In this document: positions 1 to 7,194 of the stretch, in pieces
Position numbering within the stretch: position 1 is the first letter of the stretch
Layout of the letters: each line of letters starts with the position of its first letter
Made by a program: the position numbers and the translations under genes
The notes under the pieces: generated by a model
The model's database searches: none
Seen by the model: only the letters and a program-made list of their open reading frames with translations
What the model was told of the DNA's origin: nothing
Assembly (NCBI GenBank): GCA_014385265.1
Contig: JACRTJ010000014.1
Coordinates: forward strand, 1-64,000
Reading direction: 5' to 3'
DNA from: Enterocloster hominis (ex Liu et al. 2021)
GTDB taxonomy: Bacteria > Bacillota > Clostridia > Lachnospirales > Lachnospiraceae
DNA: 64,000 nt

Positions 1-281
1 TTTTCCAGCAATTCGTACATCAGATCTTCCTCGGATTCGTTGTTTTCATGGGCCGGAGCCAGGGGCTGTCCCTCCGGAACTGATCTCCGGAGCCCGTTTT
101 ACTTCCCATAATCGTCCTTGTCGGAAGTACCGCTTTTTTATGAATACCGTATACATTGTGCGTATATTATGAAGAAACGGGATAATATCTCCAATTTCCC
201 AGGGCATCGGAATCCCGTTGTTTTTCGGCTTGATCTGCCTGGAATTCCCCATAAAATTCCATAGGAAATCCCCCCATATCC
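1..281. other. Region upstream of wzz, no confident gene
   Basis: I see no gene I can defend here. At the extreme left edge a minus-strand ATG at 18-20 has GAGGA about 9 nt upstream and opens a frame (MYELLE...) that leaves the window, so a minus-strand gene may start there and run leftward. The same frame stays open, without an ATG, back to a stop near position 107, so it could instead be the tail of a broken gene. Only six residues are visible. Confidence 0.3.
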
Positions 282-310
282 TTGACAGACAAAGGGAAAA
301 AAGTTATGAT
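282..310 (+). promoter_or_regulatory. Sigma-A promoter of the Wzz gene
   Basis: TTGACA at 282-287, a 17-nt spacer and TATGAT at 305-310: a nearly perfect vegetative promoter. It lies 59 nt upstream of the ATG at 369. It shows that the TTG at 282, which could be read as a start codon, is really the -35 box. Confidence 0.9.
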
Positions 311-368
311 AAATACACTGGCGGTTTTTAGGGAAATCTCTGGGAGTAAGAGCGTAGGAGAAAGGAAA

Positions 369-1769
369 ATGGACAATAATTCTACATACGAGCAGTATGA
401 ACAGGAAATCGATCTGAAGGATCTGATGTTTGCGGTGCTCCATAAATGGAGGCCGGTGATCCTTGTGGCAGTGGTCCTGGCGTTGGTCCTTGGCGGGGCC
501 AAGGGTGCGATGACATACAGGCAGCAGAATGATCCTGAGGTCAGCAAGGAGACCAGGGAAAAATACCAGGAGGAGCTGGATCTCTACGAGAAGAATAAGG
601 AGACGGCGGAGCGCGAGATCGAGAATCTGAAGACAGACATCGCGAACCAGCAGGAATACCTGGATAAATCCATCTGGATCAATATGAGCCCCTATGATGT
701 ATGTGAATCCAGGATCGATATGTATGTGACCACCGGATATGAGATCATGCCGGGAATGGTCTACCAGAACCAGGATTATACGGATACGATCCTCCAGGCG
801 TACCAGGGTCTTCTGACCAGCAGCGCCGTGATGGAGGATGTGGCAAAGAGTGTGGGGACGGAGCCCAGATACTTAAAGGAACTGGTCAATGTGACCATCG
901 GGACCAACGGCGGTCAGTTAAACCACCTTCTGACCATCAATGTCAAGCATAAGACCAAGAGCGATGCCAAGAAGGTCATGGACGAGATGCTGGATCACAT
1001 GAACGAGCTCCATGGACAGGTAGTCGCCAGCATCGGCGAGCATACGGTGAACACGGTCAACAGCAGCGTCAGCGCCATGGTGGATCTTACTCTGGCGGAT
1101 ACCCAGCGGGCGGAGACCGAGCGGCTGACCAGCCTGAACAACAGCCTGGAGGAGAAGCAGAAGACTCTGGACGAGCTGGAGGAGCCCAAGGAAGCAGCCA
1201 GCTCCGCAATGGCAGCTTTAAAGAGTGGGATCAAGTATGCGGTCCTGGGCGGTGTTCTGGGCGGCTTTATGGTGGTGTTCTTTATCTGCGTGGCCTTCCT
1301 TATGAGCGATAAGCTTTATTCTGCCAAGGAGTTAAAGAACCGTTACCGCATTAAGATCCTGGGCACCATGCCCATCCGCCGGAAAAAGCCCATAGGTAAG
1401 ATCGACGCATGGTTAAACCGGATGGAAGGCCGTGCGGTGGAAGGAAATGCGGATACAGGATACGGGCTGATCACCGCAAATATCCGGAACTATGCGGAAA
1501 ACATGAAGACCATCCTGGTGACAGGAACCGCCGATGAGGCAGTCCTGTCCGAGGTGACAGACAGACTGGCGGCAGGACTTGCCGGGATCCATGTGATGGC
1601 CGGAGGAAATATGCTCCAGGATGCGGAAACCTTAAAGAAGCTGCCGGAGTGTGACGGAGTGGTTCTGGTGGAGCAGTGCATGGATGCGAAATACAGCACT
1701 GTTGCTATGGAGATCGAAAGAGTGACCGATCTGCAGAAGAGCGTGATCGGATGCGTTGTGTTTGAATAA
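369..1769 (+). CDS. Wzz/CpsC-type polysaccharide co-polymerase with degenerate kinase-like tail
   Basis: Membrane protein of 466 aa expected to set chain length or regulate export of a surface polysaccharide. An acidic N-terminus is followed by TM1 (about residues 27-47), a long extracytoplasmic stretch rich in charged coiled-coil-like segments, then TM2 (about 288-312). The cytosolic tail (about 313-466) reads like the Rossmann fold of a BY-kinase/CpsD (ILVTGTADEAV..., then CDGVVLVEQCMDA and SVIGCVVFE), but no P-loop GxxxGK[ST] remains. I chose ATG 369 because AGGAG lies about 9 nt upstream and the sigma-A promoter at 282-310 excludes earlier starts. A hairpin terminator follows, so the gene is probably transcribed alone from this promoter. 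The family is clear. The chain-length role and the loss of kinase activity are inferred. Confidence 0.8.
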   Translation: MDNNSTYEQYEQEIDLKDLMFAVLHKWRPVILVAVVLALVLGGAKGAMTYRQQNDPEVSKETREKYQEELDLYEKNKETAEREIENLKTDIANQQEYLDKSIWINMSPYDVCESRIDMYVTTGYEIMPGMVYQNQDYTDTILQAYQGLLTSSAVMEDVAKSVGTEPRYLKELVNVTIGTNGGQLNHLLTINVKHKTKSDAKKVMDEMLDHMNELHGQVVASIGEHTVNTVNSSVSAMVDLTLADTQRAETERLTSLNNSLEEKQKTLDELEEPKEAASSAMAALKSGIKYAVLGGVLGGFMVVFFICVAFLMSDKLYSAKELKNRYRIKILGTMPIRRKKPIGKIDAWLNRMEGRAVEGNADTGYGLITANIRNYAENMKTILVTGTADEAVLSEVTDRLAAGLAGIHVMAGGNMLQDAETLKKLPECDGVVLVEQCMDAKYSTVAMEIERVTDLQKSVIGCVVFE

Positions 1770-1780
1770 GTGATTGGAAG

Positions 1781-1834
1781 GAAGCCGGTTGTGCAGCTCT
1801 GTTATGAGGCGCGCAAACGGCTTCTTTTCGTTTT
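1781..1834 (+). terminator. Rho-independent terminator of wzz-type gene
   Basis: The arms GAAGCCGGTTGTGC (1781-1794) and GCGCAAACGGCTTC (1811-1824) pair over 14 positions with one mismatch and one G-U. A T-rich tract (1825-1834) follows. It begins 12 nt after the stop codon. Confidence 0.85.
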
Positions 1835-1979
1835 ATGGGACGGGATCGTTTTTAAAGACATTCTGTATCAAATGGGGAGGATCAGAGATACTTTTATATA
1901 TGGGGCCGCGGTCCATGAGCTGCCCGGAGGAGGAAATACCGGGGCGTGGGTCTGGCGTTCTGTCCATCATCCAGACGAC

Positions 1980-2005
1980 TATATTATCAAAATATAGATA
2001 ATATA
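1980..2005. promoter_or_regulatory. Palindromic operator candidate upstream of XRE gene
   Basis: A perfect inverted repeat TATATTATC-N8-GATAATATA sits 47 nt before the start of the first XRE regulator. An overlapping smaller palindrome, CTATATT-N5-AATATAG, spans 1979-1997. AT-rich dyads in this position are typical autoregulatory sites for small Cro/CI-type repressors. The binding protein is inferred from proximity only. The remaining spacer (1835-1979) shows nothing recognisable. Confidence 0.45.
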
Positions 2006-2052
2006 CAAATTCGGGTAATCCTGGTTTAATAGAAACAAAGGAGGGGATGAAC

Positions 2053-2658
2053 ATGGTAAGTTACGAACGTTTATGGAAAACAATGGAGAAGAAAGGGATC
2101 AGCCAGTACCGGCTGATCAACCATTATAAGATCAGCGCCGGTCAGATCGGCCGGATGAAAAAGAATATGCATGTTTCCACCCATACCCTGGAGGTATTCT
2201 GCAATATTTTACAGTGTCCTGTGGAGGATATTGTAGAGGTGATCCTGGATCCCCAGGAACCAGACGGAAAGGAACCGTCCAGTGCCGGAGGCAGGGCGGC
2301 TGGAAGGACCGCAGCCGGGGCCAGGGATGCCGAAAAAGCGGAGGGCGTCACCGGAGATAAGGCGCCTGGAAAGCCAGGATCCAGATCCGGAGTCCAGGGA
2401 ACCGGAAAGGCCGCAGCAGCTACCAGAGATAACACGTCTGGAAAGCCGGCATCCAGATCTGGAGTCCAGGGAACCGGAAAGGCCGCGGCAGCTACCAGAG
2501 ATAACGCGTCTGGGAAACTGGCATCCAGATCCGGAGTCCAGGGAACCGGGAAGACCGCAGCAGTCACCGGAGAAAAGCTGGCCGGAAAGGCAGAAGACCG
2601 TACTGGCGGAAAAACGGCTGGGAAGACTCCGGCTGGTTCCAGAGAGGGAAACAAGTAG
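2053..2658 (+). CDS. XRE-family HTH protein with repetitive basic tail
   Basis: 201 aa. Residues 1-70 form a Cro/CI-type helix-turn-helix (MVSYERLWKTMEKKGISQYR... then VSTHTLEVFCNILQCPVEDI). From about residue 75 the protein is a low-complexity Gly/Ala/Lys/Arg/Ser tail containing three tandem 24-residue units with SRSGVQGTGK at the head of each. The tail is strongly basic and probably disordered; it may add nonspecific DNA binding. ATG 2053 is preferred over ATG 2047: it gives the better spacing to the GGAGGGG box and matches the start of the paralogue at 2675. The two genes are separated by 16 bp and probably share a transcript. Target and trigger are unknown. Confidence 0.8.
   Translation: MVSYERLWKTMEKKGISQYRLINHYKISAGQIGRMKKNMHVSTHTLEVFCNILQCPVEDIVEVILDPQEPDGKEPSSAGGRAAGRTAAGARDAEKAEGVTGDKAPGKPGSRSGVQGTGKAAAATRDNTSGKPASRSGVQGTGKAAAATRDNASGKLASRSGVQGTGKTAAVTGEKLAGKAEDRTGGKTAGKTPAGSREGNK
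2379..2594 (+). repeat. Three in-frame 72-bp tandem repeats
   Basis: Units begin at 2379, 2451 and 2523, each opening with ATCCAGATC. The first two are nearly identical and the third diverges toward its end. Each encodes 24 residues of the tail of the XRE protein. Because 72 is a multiple of 3, gain or loss of a unit keeps the frame. The repeats also hold open long frames on both strands, which should not be mistaken for genes. Confidence 0.9.
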
Positions 2659-2674
2659 GTAAGGAGACTGCGGG

Positions 2675-2893
2675 ATGGTCAGATATACGCGCCTGTGGGA
2701 GACCATGGAGAAAAGGGGGATGAGCCAGTACCGCCTGATCCGGTATCATGGGATCAGCGCGGGACAGATGCGCAGGCTGAAGCTGAACATGAACGTTTCC
2801 ACCCAGACCATTGAGCGGCTCTGCCGGGCGCTGGAATGCCGGGTGGAGGATGTGATGGAGGTTGTGCTGGAAGATCCCGGGACAGAGGAGTAG
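2675..2893 (+). CDS. Small XRE-family HTH regulator
   Basis: 72 aa, essentially one Cro/CI-type helix-turn-helix domain (MVRYTRLWETMEKRGMSQYR..., QMRRLKLNMNVSTQTIERL) with a short acidic end. It is a close paralogue of the N-terminal domain of the gene just upstream (same spacing, shared SQYRLI, ISAGQ and VST-T motifs) but lacks the repetitive tail. An AAGGAG site lies about 11 nt before the ATG. The pair looks like a tandem duplication in which one copy gained the tail. Target unknown. Confidence 0.8.
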   Translation: MVRYTRLWETMEKRGMSQYRLIRYHGISAGQMRRLKLNMNVSTQTIERLCRALECRVEDVMEVVLEDPGTEE

Positions 2894-2983
2894 AAGGCTC
2901 TGGACCCATGGACCGGCCTGCGGGACTTCCTTTTTTTGTTATTCCGGTGTATGATAGTAAAAAAACATCCGGGAGGTTTTTGT

Positions 2984-3985
2984 ATGGAGTATTATGGTAC
3001 GCTGGGGCCGGCCTGCGGCAGTGTGCAGACGTTAAAGGAGATGCTGGCAGCCGGGATGACAGGCGTGAGGCTCAATCTGTCCCATGGGGATCTGGAGGAA
3101 AATGGACATTGGATCCGTATGGTGCAGGAGGCCGGAAGGGAGCTTCATTCCCAGGTACAGATCCTCATGGACCTCCGGGGCCCGGAGCTGCGTCTGGGAA
3201 GGTTTAAGGAGGAGATCCAGGCAGAAGAGGGCAGCTGGCTGGTCCTTGGAGATGGAGGCCTTCCGGTTCCGGAGGAAGCACTGGCATATGTGTGTCCGGG
3301 AGACCGGATCCTCATTGACGATGGGAAGGTGGAGCTGGAGGCAGAAGCCGGAGCCGCACCGTCCGCCAGCGGATGCCGGATCATGGCCCGGGTGGTCCGG
3401 GGCGGGCTCATAAAGTCCGGGAAGAGCCTGGCCATTGAGGGGAAAGCTGTCCCCATGCCCACGCTGACGGAAAGCGACCGGAAAAATATAAGGGAAGCCG
3501 TTTCCTATGGGATCACCGGGGTGATGCTGCCCTTTGTGCGGAATAAAGAGGATCTTCTGGTTCTGCGGGAGGCTCTTAAGGAGGCCGGGGCCGGAGAGAT
3601 CCAGGTCTTTGCCAAGATCGAGAACATGCAGGGAGTGGAAGCCATAAAGGAGCTGCTTCCGTATTGCGATCATGTGGTGATCGCCAGAGGGGACCTGGGA
3701 AACGCCATGCCTTTATGGAAGCTGCCCGGGGTCCAGAAGAGGCTGGCAAGAGAATGCCGGGAAGCTGGAAAGCCGTTCATGGTGGTGACCCAGATGCTGG
3801 ATTCCATGCATGAACGGGCAGTCCCAACCAGGGCCGAGGTCCTGGATATATATAATGCGGTGCTGGACGGCGCCTCGTCCCTGATGCTCACAGGGGAAAC
3901 GGCGGCGGGAAGCTACCCGGCCCAGGCGGTGGAATATCTGGTGAATACGGGAGAGGAAGCGCTGAGGGATATGGAGGAGGCCTAG
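2984..3985 (+). CDS. Short pyruvate kinase-like protein (barrel domain only)
   Basis: 333 aa related to pyruvate kinase (phosphoenolpyruvate + ADP to pyruvate + ATP). Visible family motifs run in order: GPACGS and AGMTGVRLNLSHG at the N-terminus, LMDLRGPELRLG, a reduced B domain, FAKIENMQGV (conserved Lys and Glu), IARGDLG (metal-binding Asp), VVTQMLDSM, PTRAEVLD and MLTGETAAGSYP. The chain stops where normal enzymes (about 470-580 aa) continue into the C-terminal regulatory domain. ATG 2984 has GGGAGG 7 nt upstream; an upstream TTG at 2936 is unlikely. The active-site residues look kept, so catalysis is possible, but allosteric control would be lost. It may be a second, specialised pyruvate kinase or a paralogue with another role. 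Confidence 0.8.
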   Translation: MEYYGTLGPACGSVQTLKEMLAAGMTGVRLNLSHGDLEENGHWIRMVQEAGRELHSQVQILMDLRGPELRLGRFKEEIQAEEGSWLVLGDGGLPVPEEALAYVCPGDRILIDDGKVELEAEAGAAPSASGCRIMARVVRGGLIKSGKSLAIEGKAVPMPTLTESDRKNIREAVSYGITGVMLPFVRNKEDLLVLREALKEAGAGEIQVFAKIENMQGVEAIKELLPYCDHVVIARGDLGNAMPLWKLPGVQKRLARECREAGKPFMVVTQMLDSMHERAVPTRAEVLDIYNAVLDGASSLMLTGETAAGSYPAQAVEYLVNTGEEALRDMEEA

Positions 3986-4008
3986 TTCTGGGCCTCCTCC
4001 CACATTTT
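3973..4008. terminator. Shared terminator formed by two overlapping gene ends
   Basis: GGAGGAGGCC (3973-3982), loop TAGTTCTG and GGCCTCCTCC (3991-4000) form a perfect 10-bp stem, followed by CACATTTTTA. The left arm is the last codons of the pyruvate kinase-like gene and the right arm the last codons of the convergent DUF4317 gene. It may stop transcription from both sides, though the T-rich tail is clear only on the plus strand. Confidence 0.7.
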
Positions 4009-5121
4009 TACGGGCATTCCGTTGACTTCCACGTTGTTTTCCACGGCAATGACCAGGCAGCGCCGTCCCTCAATGAAACGAGTCTCCACCAGGTCCAGCC
4101 GGTCTGGGTTGACCTTGATGTCCACGTCCGGCGTTTTCACGGCAAATTTTCCGGTCCCTGTGATAGCCGGTACCAGAATGGACGTATCCTCTCCGGCAGC
4201 TTCCTTATAAACGGTATCGAAATGCTCCAGCCGCTCCGGCTCCACGCCGCTTTTTTCCAGAAGGTCACGGACCTGGGGCTTTGTCAGGGCCAGGGGCTCC
4301 ATGTCCTCCTTGTGCTCCTCCGCTAACTCGGTGAGGGTTTCATGGATCTGGCGGACAATGGTGTAGTCGCAGGAATCCCCCAGGGTATCGGAGAGGATCT
4401 CCTGGAACGCCTCCTTCTGGGACCGGAAGGAAATGGGCGACGGCGCGCCCAGGCAGGCGTCGATGAATTCGGTGTGCAGCTCCTCGGGATTTTTGGAAAA
4501 ATACAGGAGGCTGTGGATGTCGGAGGAACGGTCGTTGAAGGCAGGGAACAGGAAGCCGGTCATGGGCGGCTGCACCCACCAGTCCCTGGGCCGTTCTTCG
4601 ATGAGGTTGGTGGCCTCATTGTAGGAGAGCCCCGGCTCTGACAGCTTCACCGGGCAGATGCAGCAGAGGATATGGTGATAGACCTCCTCGGAGGCGTCGA
4701 ACATTTCTTCATTGTCCGAGGCCTTTCCCGGAACATCGTAGGCGCTGTGGATCAGTATGATGTAATAGTTTTCGCCGTAGTCGTAGTTTTCAATGACTTT
4801 ATTATAGAAGGAATCCACAGTTTCATCGTCCGCCAGCTTTTCCTCCCTAAGCTTCATGAGCAGGGCATGGGCGCTGTCTTCGCCCTCGTCGCGGATGGAA
4901 TATTCCAGGTTGTGGAGATTTTTTCCGATCCCCCCGGAAAGGGTCTTTTTAAAGATCTCATAATATTTGAAGATCTCTTCCTCTGAGAGAGCAAAAAAGG
5001 CCTCTTTCAAAGTCGTTCTGATATTTTTTTCTGCGTCCACGTAGCAGCCGCAGATGCGGGTGATGGCGTTGTTGTCTTTTTTGAACTGTTTCTTTATTTC
5101 TGAAATTTCGCGTTTATTCAT
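3982..5121 (-). CDS. DUF4317 family protein
   Basis: 379 aa, soluble, acidic, recognised as the Clostridia family DUF4317 from its N-terminus (MNKREISEIKKQFKKDNNAI, then RICGCYVDAEKNI) and overall layout. No enzyme motif or membrane segment is visible and the function is unknown. The ATG at 5121 has GGAG 8 nt upstream; earlier in-frame ATG codons lack a ribosome site. It shares the palindromic stop CTAG with the convergent gene, and 39 bp separate it from aroQ upstream on the same strand, so the two could be co-transcribed. Confidence 0.75.
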   Translation of the reverse strand: MNKREISEIKKQFKKDNNAITRICGCYVDAEKNIRTTLKEAFFALSEEEIFKYYEIFKKTLSGGIGKNLHNLEYSIRDEGEDSAHALLMKLREEKLADDETVDSFYNKVIENYDYGENYYIILIHSAYDVPGKASDNEEMFDASEEVYHHILCCICPVKLSEPGLSYNEATNLIEERPRDWWVQPPMTGFLFPAFNDRSSDIHSLLYFSKNPEELHTEFIDACLGAPSPISFRSQKEAFQEILSDTLGDSCDYTIVRQIHETLTELAEEHKEDMEPLALTKPQVRDLLEKSGVEPERLEHFDTVYKEAAGEDTSILVPAITGTGKFAVKTPDVDIKVNPDRLDLVETRFIEGRRCLVIAVENNVEVNGMPVKMWEEAQN

Positions 5122-5160
5122 AATAATCTCCATTCTGCCGCCGGGCAGCGGCACGGCCAG

Positions 5161-5613
5161 TTATTTCTGCTCCGGTTCCCGGGTGCGGTCCGCAAGGGCC
5201 CGCAGGCCAAGGGTGTATACGTCGGCTCCCAGGCCGACGATGATGCCGGTGGCGATGGGGGAGATCACCGAGTGGTGACGGAACTCCTCCCTTTTATGTA
5301 TATTGGACATGTGGAGCTCGATCAGCGGACACTCCAGCATTTCCAGGGCGTCGGAGATCCCGTAGCTGTAATGGGTCCATGCTCCTGCGTTGATCATGAC
5401 GCCGTCATAATGCTCGGTATAGGCCTCGTGGATCTTGTCCACCATTTTTCCCTCGTCGTTGGTCTGGAAGCAGGTGACGGAAACGCCCAGCTCCCGGGCC
5501 AGCCTCTGTACGTTTTCGTTGATCTCATCTAAGGTGACGGTCCCATACTGTTCGGGATTTCTTTTCCCGAACATGTTGTGGTTGATGCCGTGAAGCAGCA
5601 TAAATTTTTTCAT
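5161..5613 (-). CDS. aroQ: Type II 3-dehydroquinate dehydratase
   Basis: 150 aa, the usual size of the small dodecameric type II enzyme of the shikimate pathway (3-dehydroquinate to 3-dehydroshikimate). Family positions are present: FGKRNPEQYG with Arg18 and Tyr23, FQTNDEG, INAGAWTHYSY with Asn75, and ELHMSNIHKREEFR with His101 and Arg108. The usual Pro after INxGA is changed, and HYSYGISDAL replaces the common HTSVALRDAL, so this is a divergent subfamily. AGGAGG lies 8 nt before ATG 5613. No other aromatic pathway gene is nearby. Confidence 0.88.
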   Translation of the reverse strand: MKKFMLLHGINHNMFGKRNPEQYGTVTLDEINENVQRLARELGVSVTCFQTNDEGKMVDKIHEAYTEHYDGVMINAGAWTHYSYGISDALEMLECPLIELHMSNIHKREEFRHHSVISPIATGIIVGLGADVYTLGLRALADRTREPEQK

Positions 5614-5839
5614 GTTCAGTACCTCCTGCCGGGACCTTCTTTGCCCGGCACCGAATATTTTACATGGGTTTCCGGCAGTTTGCAAGCGGCGCGGGAATAA
5701 ATTTCTCCTGCGTGTGGGATGGATTTTTCATGTACAGGGGATAAAATCGTTCTGGATGGAGGAAACTATATGAGAGGATCCGGCAAAACGGAGGCTTCTG
5801 GAGCCGGGTCTGTTCCTATAAGAAAGAGAGGGATCGAAG

Positions 5840-6217
5840 ATGAGCAGATTTTTACAATGTCCCGACTGTCACGGCATCGCCCTGGTGATCTATGGGGAAG
5901 AGGACGCGGGCTGCGGGACCTATGACAAGCTTCACGCCAACACCACGGACGCGGCCCTGGAAAAGCACCTTCCGGTGGTGGAGGTGAAAAAGGATGTGGT
6001 CCAGGCAAAGGTGGGAGCAGACGACCATCCCATGGACGAGGACCATTATATTACCTGGGTATATCTGGAGACCACCAGGGGAGGAAGCCTCCGGGTCTTA
6101 AAGCCCGGAGACCAGCCCCAGGTGGAATTTCGTCTGAGTGACGGAGAACGGCCCCTGGCGTTATATGAGTACTGTAACCGCCATGGGCTCTGGAAGGCGG
6201 AGCTGGCCCAGGAGTAG
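5840..6217 (+). CDS. Desulfoferrodoxin-family protein (superoxide reductase-like)
   Basis: 125 aa. The C-terminal neelaredoxin domain, which reduces superoxide at a mononuclear Fe(His)4Cys centre, has its ligands in place: EKHLPV (His43), DDHPMDEDHY (His63, His69) and YCNRHGLW (Cys112, His115). The N-terminal desulforedoxin-like knuckle is incomplete: Cys7 and Cys10 are followed by only one later cysteine (Cys25) where family members have a CC pair, so the rubredoxin-type FeCys4 centre probably does not form normally. GAGGG lies 9 nt before the ATG. An overlapping open frame from ATG 5770 with a good ribosome site looks like chance. Role: oxygen defence in an anaerobe. Confidence 0.85.
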   Translation: MSRFLQCPDCHGIALVIYGEEDAGCGTYDKLHANTTDAALEKHLPVVEVKKDVVQAKVGADDHPMDEDHYITWVYLETTRGGSLRVLKPGDQPQVEFRLSDGERPLALYEYCNRHGLWKAELAQE

Positions 6218-6235
6218 GAAAGCAGCCGTCTGCCG

Positions 6236-7045
6236 TTACAGGGCGATCAGGCTTTCGTCGTCCGGCACAAAGATGTTGCCGCCATAATATTTCTTCCCTT
6301 CGCTCTTATACAGCCGTTCGCGTCCGGCGACGTTGCTGTCTTCCGTATGCCACAGCACCAGATTGGGGATCTGCATGGCCTGGGCCAGTTCGCAGGCGTC
6401 CTTGACGGTGCTGTGGTGTTTTTCATAGGGCTTCCACAGATCCCGCTCCACATAAAGGCAGAAGGCCTCATGGAGCAGCCAGTCGCAGTCCCGTACATAT
6501 TTTTCGCATACAGGGTTATAGGGCTCGTCTCCCAGGAAGGTCAGCTTTTTCCCATTATTTAAGGTGAGGCTGAAGCCAAACTGCCGGGCCTTGGTGGAGT
6601 GGATATCGAAAAAGGTCACGTCATAGCTTAAGATATGCCGGTGATCCCCGTCCTTTAAGGGGTCCAGGTGGATCCGGCTGTCCAGAAAACGGAAATGCTT
6701 TTCCTGGATGGTCAGGCGGCACAGGGTGCGGATGGTATCCGCCAGGTCCTCGTGGCAGTAGATATAGGCGTCGCCCTGGTACTGGTCCTTTAACATCCCG
6801 GTGGCGATCATCCGGATCATCCATACAATGCCCAGGATGTGGTCCGTATGCTCATGGGTCACAAAGATGTGGTGGATCCGGTGGACAGGCACCTGCATAT
6901 TGTCCAGGATCTTTAAGATCCCGTTTCCGCCGCCGGCATCCACCATGAAATATTCGTCGCTGTCCCTAAGGGCAAAGCATGTATTATAAAGGTTGGTCAC
7001 CGCCGCATTGCCGGTTCCAAAAACGTAAAGAAGCTCCCGGTCCAT
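6236..7045 (-). CDS. MBL-fold metallo-hydrolase (RNase Z-like)
   Basis: 269 aa, soluble metallo-beta-lactamase fold. The zinc motif HEHTDH is present, with supporting positions later (GDEP, HEAF, KHHST, LWHTED). The arrangement resembles RNase Z/ElaC-type hydrolases, but the substrate cannot be read from sequence. The ATG at 7045 is preceded by AAAGGGGA; the earlier ATG at 7114 lies inside the divergent gene's leader. It is transcribed away from fbp. Function beyond hydrolase is unknown. Confidence 0.75.
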   Translation of the reverse strand: MDRELLYVFGTGNAAVTNLYNTCFALRDSDEYFMVDAGGGNGILKILDNMQVPVHRIHHIFVTHEHTDHILGIVWMIRMIATGMLKDQYQGDAYIYCHEDLADTIRTLCRLTIQEKHFRFLDSRIHLDPLKDGDHRHILSYDVTFFDIHSTKARQFGFSLTLNNGKKLTFLGDEPYNPVCEKYVRDCDWLLHEAFCLYVERDLWKPYEKHHSTVKDACELAQAMQIPNLVLWHTEDSNVAGRERLYKSEGKKYYGGNIFVPDDESLIAL

Positions 7046-7194
7046 GAAAAAATCCCCTTTCTGGTCTGGTCTTTTAAATATGAATATGTTACTATAAAAT
7101 GGAAGGAAAAGCAATCACCGGCGGAGGAAAAGTAGGAAAACAGGGGAAGTTTCAATGGGGCTCTGCCGGAAATGTGTTGTGGGAGGAATTGAAT

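Noticed and set aside
282-368. TTG 282 as the start of the Wzz gene
   Set aside because: The TTG is the first three bases of a perfect -35 box, and a well-placed AGGAG precedes ATG 369.
2379-2594. CRISPR array
   Set aside because: The units are contiguous 72-bp coding repeats without spacers.
2142-2706. Two long minus-strand frames and an extra plus-strand frame over the XRE tail
   Set aside because: The 72-bp repeats keep several frames open at once. Only the frame with the HTH domain and ribosome site is supported.
5719-5925. Small plus-strand frame before the desulfoferrodoxin
   Set aside because: An ATG at 5770 has a fair ribosome site, but the frame overlaps the start of a clear gene and its product shows no resemblance to any protein.
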